In this document: positions 12,064 through 16,515 of the stretch, piece after piece | Position numbering within the stretch: the stretch's first letter is position 1 | How the letters are laid out: each line of letters opens with the position of its first letter | DNA from: SVFI01 sp045588655 | Lineage (GTDB): Bacteria; Bacillota; Clostridia; Lachnospirales; Lachnospiraceae | NCBI GenBank assembly: GCA_045588655.1 | Contig: JAZNEP010000055.1 | Location: 1 to 16,515, forward strand | Direction: 5' to 3' | DNA length: 16,515 nucleotides | Program-made: the position numbers and the translations under genes | Notes under the pieces: model-generated | The model's input: the letters and a program-made list of their open reading frames with translations, nothing else | What the model was told of the DNA's origin: nothing | Databases searched by the model: none

Positions 12064-12667
12064 TATTATGTCTGTTTCAAGGCTTCGATTGGGAACTGAC
12101 GGCCATGGAATAACAACATTGGTGGCTTTTTATGGATGCCCGTTGGATTGTAAATACTGTATTAATCGTCATTGTCATGATGCGGGGACACCTCGCGCAG
12201 ACTTTTCGACTGAGGAACTGATTAAGATATTGTCTGTGGATGAGCCGTATTTTTTAATGACCGGCGGAGGGGTAACCTTTGGCGGTGGAGAACCGTTATT
12301 GCAGGCAGAATTTATACATGAACTCTGTGAGAAGATGAGCAACAAATGGCATCGTACAATAGAGACTTCTCTTTATGCGGATTGGGAGAAGGTGGAGCTG
12401 TTGAAGGATGACATTGATTATTGGTTTGTGGATATTAAGGATGTAAATAGAAAGATATATAATGCATATACAGGGAAAGACAATCAAAAGGTACTTGATA
12501 ATTTACAGAGACTGGTTAAGACTGTTGGCGCAGAGAAAATTTGTGTAAGGCTTCCGTCTATTCCGGAGTACAATACACAAGAGGATAGGAAACGGAGTTT
12601 GGAGTATATTTTGGGAAATATAGATCAGAAACTGTATGTGGAGTTTTTTGAATATATTAGATGTTAA
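12053..12667 (+). CDS. PflA-like radical SAM enzyme
   Basis: About 204 residues; ATG at 12053 (or 12056) follows AAAGGAGGGC inside the end of the previous gene. C29-P-L-D-C33-K-Y-C36 is the CX3CX2C motif for the [4Fe-4S] cluster, and N-R-H-C-H-D follows it. M-T-G-G-G-V-T-F-G-G-G-E-P-L-L (69-83) is the SAM-binding GGE region, with the wording of pyruvate formate-lyase activases. Next come E-T-S-L-Y-A and W-F-V-D-I-K-D strands. It is about 40 residues shorter than PflA, lacks its usual N-terminus, and no glycyl-radical enzyme gene is nearby. Oxidative chemistry on a small peptide, cofactor or RNA base is therefore likelier than activase work. The next start codon (ATG 12712) lies 45 bases after its stop. 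Confidence 0.9.
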   Translation: MMSDIMSVSRLRLGTDGHGITTLVAFYGCPLDCKYCINRHCHDAGTPRADFSTEELIKILSVDEPYFLMTGGGVTFGGGEPLLQAEFIHELCEKMSNKWHRTIETSLYADWEKVELLKDDIDYWFVDIKDVNRKIYNAYTGKDNQKVLDNLQRLVKTVGAEKICVRLPSIPEYNTQEDRKRSLEYILGNIDQKLYVEFFEYIRC

Positions 12668-12711
12668 TGGGTTTTAAAGGAAGGGGAAATCCGAGCCGGA
12701 AGGTGCTAGTT

Positions 12712-13077
12712 ATGATGGATATTGAATTGGGATTATCTTTTGAGCCGAAAGATAAAAAATTTATAGAGATGATGAGAGGAATTCAGAAATTAGTTTGGAC
12801 AAGATATGGGATGTGTTTCTTTTTGGATGCTTCAAAAGCAGCTGAGGAAAAATATTCTTTAAAATTTACCGGACCATCAAATAAAATGTCAGGATGGTTG
12901 ATTGCGAAGAAAGATGTAGCAGATTTTGCGCTAGCTTATGTTTTGGGTAAAGAGCTTGTGGATTATAAAGTGAAAAGAATTAACATATGGACATATTGGG
13001 ACGGGGAATATTCCGGAGAATGGATATATTCTTTTGACGGAGCGATCTTTGGAGAGATAGACATATGTCAGTTGTGA
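12712..13077 (+). CDS. 121-residue orphan protein of the radical SAM operon
   Basis: ATG at 12712 or 12715 follows GGAAGGTG; the longer in-frame starts at 12661 and 12667 have no site. The chain is soluble, with M-D-I-E-L-G-L-S-F-E-P at the N-terminus, a helix around R-G-I-Q-K-L-V-W, and W-T-Y-W-D-G-E-Y-S-G-E-W-I-Y near the end. The pattern of alternating strands suggests a small alpha/beta domain. I do not recognise it. It is the last gene of the operon that starts at 9912, so it may be a partner or immunity-type protein for the modifying enzymes, or a small substrate carrier. Confidence 0.65.
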   Translation: MMDIELGLSFEPKDKKFIEMMRGIQKLVWTRYGMCFFLDASKAAEEKYSLKFTGPSNKMSGWLIAKKDVADFALAYVLGKELVDYKVKRINIWTYWDGEYSGEWIYSFDGAIFGEIDICQL

Positions 13078-13083
13078 TATAAT
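13075..13083 (+). promoter_or_regulatory. Extended -10 promoter of the membrane-protein/nuclease unit
   Basis: TGATATAAT (13075-13083) is a perfect extended -10 box with no good -35, straddling the stop of the previous gene. A second TATAAT lies at 13116-13121. Either would give a leader of 60-90 bases before the start at 13182. Confidence 0.5.
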
Positions 13084-13181
13084 CGGAGTAAGAATATTGC
13101 AGTCGTTGGAGAATGTATAATATTTAAATTTAAAATGCAAACAGAGGATACAAAAATATTTCTTTTATTCCGGAGGTTATT

Positions 13182-15608
13182 ATGAGTACGAAGGTGGTAA
13201 CATCTAATGTAGACATAGAAAAATTGGATATAGGGTATGAGCTGATACCTTATGATAGTTTTGTGGGTTCGCCAGAGTTTGACTTTGATAAAAATATTTA
13301 TGATTTAAATAGTCAGATTGAACTATTATCAAGTCAGACAGATACCCTGGATTATGTTGTCGCAATTGCAAGTGGTATTGCTTGTGGTATATTGGATATT
13401 CTTTGGGTCGGAGAGTTCAATTTGGCAAATGGACGTAGTATTGCCAGTGATAAGGTGGACTCTTTTGTAAAAAAGACTGCAGAAATGTTGGAAGGAAAGA
13501 AGTTTGATGATGTAAAATCTGCAGTGAAAGCATTGGAGAAAAGATTTCCAATTCCGAGTGATGGAAACACTCCTGATTTTGGAGGCGGCTTACATCATCA
13601 TTTGAGAGATTTTGCCCACCATCCGACAATTGTTGGATTGGTATTTTCTTTATTAACACAGTTTACGGAGAAGTCTTATGGAACAGATGTAAATGGTACA
13701 TTTCTTGTTGTGGATGTTCCGGAAAAAAGCAAGCCTTTTATTGGTAAGGATATTCCGCAGAAGATTCTTATGGGAACAATAACATGGTTCTTTCATCTTG
13801 TAAGCGACATGGCTGGTTCAAGTAGCACAGCGGGAGTAACAGGTGGAACAGGAATTCCGGGTCCACTCCTTGGATTGGCAAAGGAAATTTCTGCAATACC
13901 ATTTTTTAATGATATACAGGTCAATGACGATGTGACACTGTCTATCTTTCTTTCAAAAATGTTTAACGGTACGCTTATGCTACAGCGTGACGAAAATGGA
14001 CAGATAATCAAAGAGTCCGTTATTAAATTTGATCTGCGTGCTGAACTTGGTGTTGCAGTAGAATTGTGTGACCAAGCTGTTCCGGTAGTTGCAAACGAGT
14101 GTATTGTACGTGCATTTTATTTTATAAGACGTCTTGCAATAACAATGAAAGCAAATCAAGTGAGTTGTCTTGCAGACATGAAGAAGATAGAATGGAATTC
14201 TGTTAAGCCAACAAATAATCCGACAATTGCTCGAATGTTAACTATTTCGATAGGGATATTTACAGCACTTGATGTTGGTGAGGCAATCGCTACAAAAAAG
14301 AACTGGGTATCTATTAATTATGTTGGCATAGGAAGATTTATAGTTGCTATCGGCTCAGATGTGAATTGGGGACTTAAAACACGAAACGTTAGAAAGGTTC
14401 GAGAGGTATACGAAAACATAAATCGTCAGACATATAGAAAAGCCGATGCAAATATCTACGAGAGAATAGGAGACGATATGAATTTGCAGATGGATAAGCT
14501 CGGTCTTTCACTAGAACAGACAGAGATACTTTATAACCTTGAATATTATAAAACGCTTAATGATATTGAAAATACAAGTATTCCTATAACTGAGGTGGCT
14601 GTTAAGGAGATGAAAACAGCATGGCTACGAGAATGGTCAAAGTTTATTTCCGATGGTTTTGAGAGCTTTACACAGGTTCCGGGAGCTAAGATGCATTGGT
14701 ACAGTATGGAGGAATTGCAACGGTTTATTTCCGGACAAAATCCAAATGAACCATGGTATCGTTTGATTCTTCTTGAGGCTATGTTATTTGAACCGTACTA
14801 TCCGCTTGGAGTAGAAAAGGATAAGAAAGGAAATGATGTACCTTGTAAAAAGTACAAACAATTGAACAATCCAATCAACTGTTTCAAAAAAGGAGAAGGC
14901 GATCGTTTCTTAAACGAGCATTTCGCAGGAAAGTATTGTGAAGAGGGATATGTGAAACGACTTCGTAAGTCTTATGACAAGAGAATGAGCGAACTTAATG
15001 AGGTTCTTAAGACAGTGATTACGTCTCTGTCTATTACTGCGGTTATTACAATAGTTACCATTGCAACAGCTGGGATGTTTGCGGGACCAATTGCCGTTAC
15101 TTTGGTAGGCTCAAATTTTGCGGGGCTTAGTGGTGCGGCATTGACAAGTGCCTGCCTTGCATATCTTGGCGGCGGTGCTATAGCTGCTGGTGGTGCCGGA
15201 ATGCTTGGCGGAACAATTGCTATTGTTGGTGGCGGTGCGGCACTTGGAATAGGCATTGGTGCGGGAGTCGGCGGAGCCGTTGGCTCGGTAGGACTTTTGG
15301 GTAAAAAAAATACAATTATGCAGTCAGCAAAATTACTTACTTCTGTAAGGGAAATTTTCCTTAATGATGAACATGACGTTGAGTTTTCAAACAGCGTGTA
15401 TGAGCAATATCTTCAGAATATTACAGAAATTGAAAAGGGACTTGTTGATCTTAGATTAGAGAAAGATGTTGCAAAGGGCAAAGAGAAAAAAGCTATTGCT
15501 GAAACTATAAAAAGGGCAGAAGAATCAGTGGAAGCAATGAAAGTTGCCCGAAAGAGTATGCTTAAATTTAATAGTTCGTTTGATGAAGGATTACAAGCAC
15601 AGCGGTAA
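13182..15608 (+). CDS. Large membrane protein with a glycine-zipper region
   Basis: About 808 residues behind TTCCGGAGGTTATT. The N-terminal 600 residues have moderate hydrophobic stretches (about 57-78 and 150-175), an H-H-H-L-R-D-F-A-H-H-P patch near 138-148 and G-T-G-I-P-G-P near 220. They then become mostly helical. Residues of about 609-708 are a long Gly/Ala/Ile region with dense GxxxG spacing, such as G-G-G-A-I-A-A-G-G-A-G-M-L-G-G. This is typical of membrane-inserting or pore-forming segments. The C-terminal 70 residues are a charged coiled coil. The N-terminal family recurs in bacterial accessory regions, but I cannot name a function. With a nuclease 85 bases downstream and its own promoter and terminator, it may be a membrane effector of a defence system. 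Confidence 0.75.
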   Translation: MSTKVVTSNVDIEKLDIGYELIPYDSFVGSPEFDFDKNIYDLNSQIELLSSQTDTLDYVVAIASGIACGILDILWVGEFNLANGRSIASDKVDSFVKKTAEMLEGKKFDDVKSAVKALEKRFPIPSDGNTPDFGGGLHHHLRDFAHHPTIVGLVFSLLTQFTEKSYGTDVNGTFLVVDVPEKSKPFIGKDIPQKILMGTITWFFHLVSDMAGSSSTAGVTGGTGIPGPLLGLAKEISAIPFFNDIQVNDDVTLSIFLSKMFNGTLMLQRDENGQIIKESVIKFDLRAELGVAVELCDQAVPVVANECIVRAFYFIRRLAITMKANQVSCLADMKKIEWNSVKPTNNPTIARMLTISIGIFTALDVGEAIATKKNWVSINYVGIGRFIVAIGSDVNWGLKTRNVRKVREVYENINRQTYRKADANIYERIGDDMNLQMDKLGLSLEQTEILYNLEYYKTLNDIENTSIPITEVAVKEMKTAWLREWSKFISDGFESFTQVPGAKMHWYSMEELQRFISGQNPNEPWYRLILLEAMLFEPYYPLGVEKDKKGNDVPCKKYKQLNNPINCFKKGEGDRFLNEHFAGKYCEEGYVKRLRKSYDKRMSELNEVLKTVITSLSITAVITIVTIATAGMFAGPIAVTLVGSNFAGLSGAALTSACLAYLGGGAIAAGGAGMLGGTIAIVGGGAALGIGIGAGVGGAVGSVGLLGKKNTIMQSAKLLTSVREIFLNDEHDVEFSNSVYEQYLQNITEIEKGLVDLRLEKDVAKGKEKKAIAETIKRAEESVEAMKVARKSMLKFNSSFDEGLQAQR

Positions 15609-15692
15609 CTTTTGTATTGTGGTATATGAGGCGAATGGATGCGATGTTGCAATAAGAAAATGCCCATCGTGTATGTAGTGGAGGAAAATAAC

Positions 15693-16292
15693 ATGAAATA
15701 TCCTGCAATCGATATAAGGAATGCAGAAACAGATATCATTACGGATAGTCAGGGAAATGAAATATCAAGCGTCCTTGATTATTGGAAATGGGCGCATTCT
15801 TGTTTAATGGACAATGCGGAGCGCGGTACTTTTGCAGAGTATTTGGTTGCTTGTGCAATTGGCGGTACAGGTACCGGAAGAGTGAATTGGGATAAGTATG
15901 ATTTGGTTTCGGAAGAAGGAATAACAGTGGAAGTTAAGACCTCCGCCTATCTTCAGACTTGGGGGCAAAATAAATTGTCTGCGATTCGTTTCGGAATACC
16001 AAAGACACATGGTTACAATCCGAATGACAATACATATGAGCCGGATATGAAAAGACAGGCGCAAGTCTATGTGTTCTGTGTGCATGCGGAAACAGAGCAG
16101 GAAAAAGTGAATGTGCTTGATACAACGCAGTGGAAGTTTTATGTGTTGGCATCAAAGGTGTTAGATGAAAGTAAAGACTATGCGGATGCCGGTTCCATAG
16201 GCTTGGGACCGCTGCTAAAATTGGGCGCGTCAGAGTGTCGGTATGAGGAGTTGCATGAAGTGGTGAAAGGGCAGGCTATTATGCCTTTATAA
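15693..16292 (+). CDS. PD-(D/E)XK family nuclease
   Basis: About 199 residues. I placed the start at the ATG 15693 behind GTGGAGG; the frame is open from 15639, but that GTG-free start has no site. The catalytic core is clear: A-E-R-G-T-F-A-E49-Y-L-V on helix 1, W-D-K-Y-D70-L-V on strand 1, and I-T-V-E80-V-K82-T-S-A-Y-L-Q-T-W on strand 2. Glu, Asp, Glu-x-Lys and the following S-A-Y-L-Q match a group of restriction-endonuclease-like proteins. No methylase is near, so it is not an ordinary restriction pair. It presumably cuts DNA, or binds it for the large membrane protein upstream. A terminator 36 bases after the stop ends the unit. Confidence 0.85.
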   Translation: MKYPAIDIRNAETDIITDSQGNEISSVLDYWKWAHSCLMDNAERGTFAEYLVACAIGGTGTGRVNWDKYDLVSEEGITVEVKTSAYLQTWGQNKLSAIRFGIPKTHGYNPNDNTYEPDMKRQAQVYVFCVHAETEQEKVNVLDTTQWKFYVLASKVLDESKDYADAGSIGLGPLLKLGASECRYEELHEVVKGQAIMPL

Positions 16293-16327
16293 ATAGAATA
16301 ACATTCATGTTATATAAAACAATTTGA

Positions 16328-16363
16328 GGATCTATTTCATGAGATGAAATAGGTCCTTTTTTT
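16328..16363 (+). terminator. Strong Rho-independent terminator
   Basis: GGATCTATTTCAT (16328-16340) and ATGAAATAGGTCC (16344-16356) form a 13-bp stem with one G-U pair and a GAG loop. Seven T residues follow. It ends the nuclease transcript. Confidence 0.92.
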
Positions 16364-16439
16364 ATCTCTTTAAAACCTTAAATGAAAAACTAAATGCAAG
16401 GTGAAATATGGTCGAATTATAAAAGTTCTTATTTTAGGC

Positions 16440-16467
16440 TTATAGAGGGCTCGAAAAGGTGTATAAT
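16440..16467 (+). promoter_or_regulatory. Weak promoter of a gene beyond the window
   Basis: TATAAT at 16462-16467 with a poor -35 (TTATAG, 16440-16445) 16 bases upstream. No ribosome binding site or start is visible before the window ends. The rest of 16364-16515 holds nothing else I can support. Confidence 0.3.
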
Positions 16468-16515
16468 GAAAGCAAAACTGTTAGTTATACTCTGATTTGA
16501 AGCATAGCAAACAGG

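Noticed and set aside
14972..15256. Minus-strand Pro/Ala-rich ORF
   Set aside because: It is the antisense of the glycine-zipper codons of the 808-residue protein.
1..16515. CRISPR array
   Set aside because: No regularly spaced direct repeats were seen; the longest repeats found are isolated pairs of 17 and 19 bases.

Overview
The window looks like an accessory island from a low-GC Firmicute, most likely a Lachnospiraceae-type Clostridium. The reasons are AT-rich coding sequence, strong AGGAGG-type ribosome binding sites with some TTG and GTG starts, a relic of a Tn916-like tyrosine integrase, and many small orphan genes. Apart from the first 15 bases, every gene reads on the plus strand. 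I see no rRNA, complete transposase or CRISPR array.

Layout. (1) Positions 1-264 hold a divergent control region: the first codons of a minus-strand gene, its promoter, and repeated ATTGTAA motifs. (2) Positions 265-3041 carry a membrane-anchored Cys/His protein, then an overlapping pair: a zinc-motif plus RNase H-fold protein and a protein resembling a degenerate DEDDh exonuclease. (3) Positions 3134-4309 carry microproteins, a DUF3592-like membrane protein and a small ORF without a normal start. (4) Positions 4337-5227 encode a class II Fic AMP-transferase with an N-terminal HTH, its own promoter and a palindrome; a 17-bp direct repeat brackets the gene. (5) Positions 5339-6689 hold a possible attenuator, then a polynucleotide-kinase-like P-loop protein and a Thg1-like 3'-5' RNA polymerase. 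(6) Positions 6692-8095 are an RNA-rich stretch: a broken gene, two Met/Arg-rich microproteins with a shared motif, an unusual CAU tRNA, a tRNA 5' half interrupted in the anticodon loop, an XRE regulator and two arginine tRNAs (UCU and ACG). (7) Positions 8130-8383 are a frameshifted integrase tail, followed by two terminators. (8) Positions 8610-9826 carry a basic microprotein, a HIRAN protein and a frameshifted NYN ribonuclease. (9) Positions 9833-13077 are an operon: an EF-Tu domain II-like barrel fused to an ATP-grasp enzyme, a Cys-motif protein, a PflA-like radical SAM enzyme and a small orphan protein. (10) Positions 13075-16363 are a self-contained unit: an 808-residue glycine-zipper membrane protein and a PD-(D/E)XK nuclease, with their own promoter and terminator.

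Two themes stand out. The first is RNA end repair and tRNA biology: kinase, Thg1-like polymerase, odd tRNAs, NYN RNase, RNase H fold, and a translation-factor barrel on an ATP-grasp enzyme. The second is defence-like modules: Fic, the membrane protein plus nuclease pair, and HIRAN. The ATP-grasp/Cys-motif/radical SAM operon and the kinase/Thg1-like/tRNA cluster are the best candidates for something undescribed. All functional links between genes are inferences from proximity.
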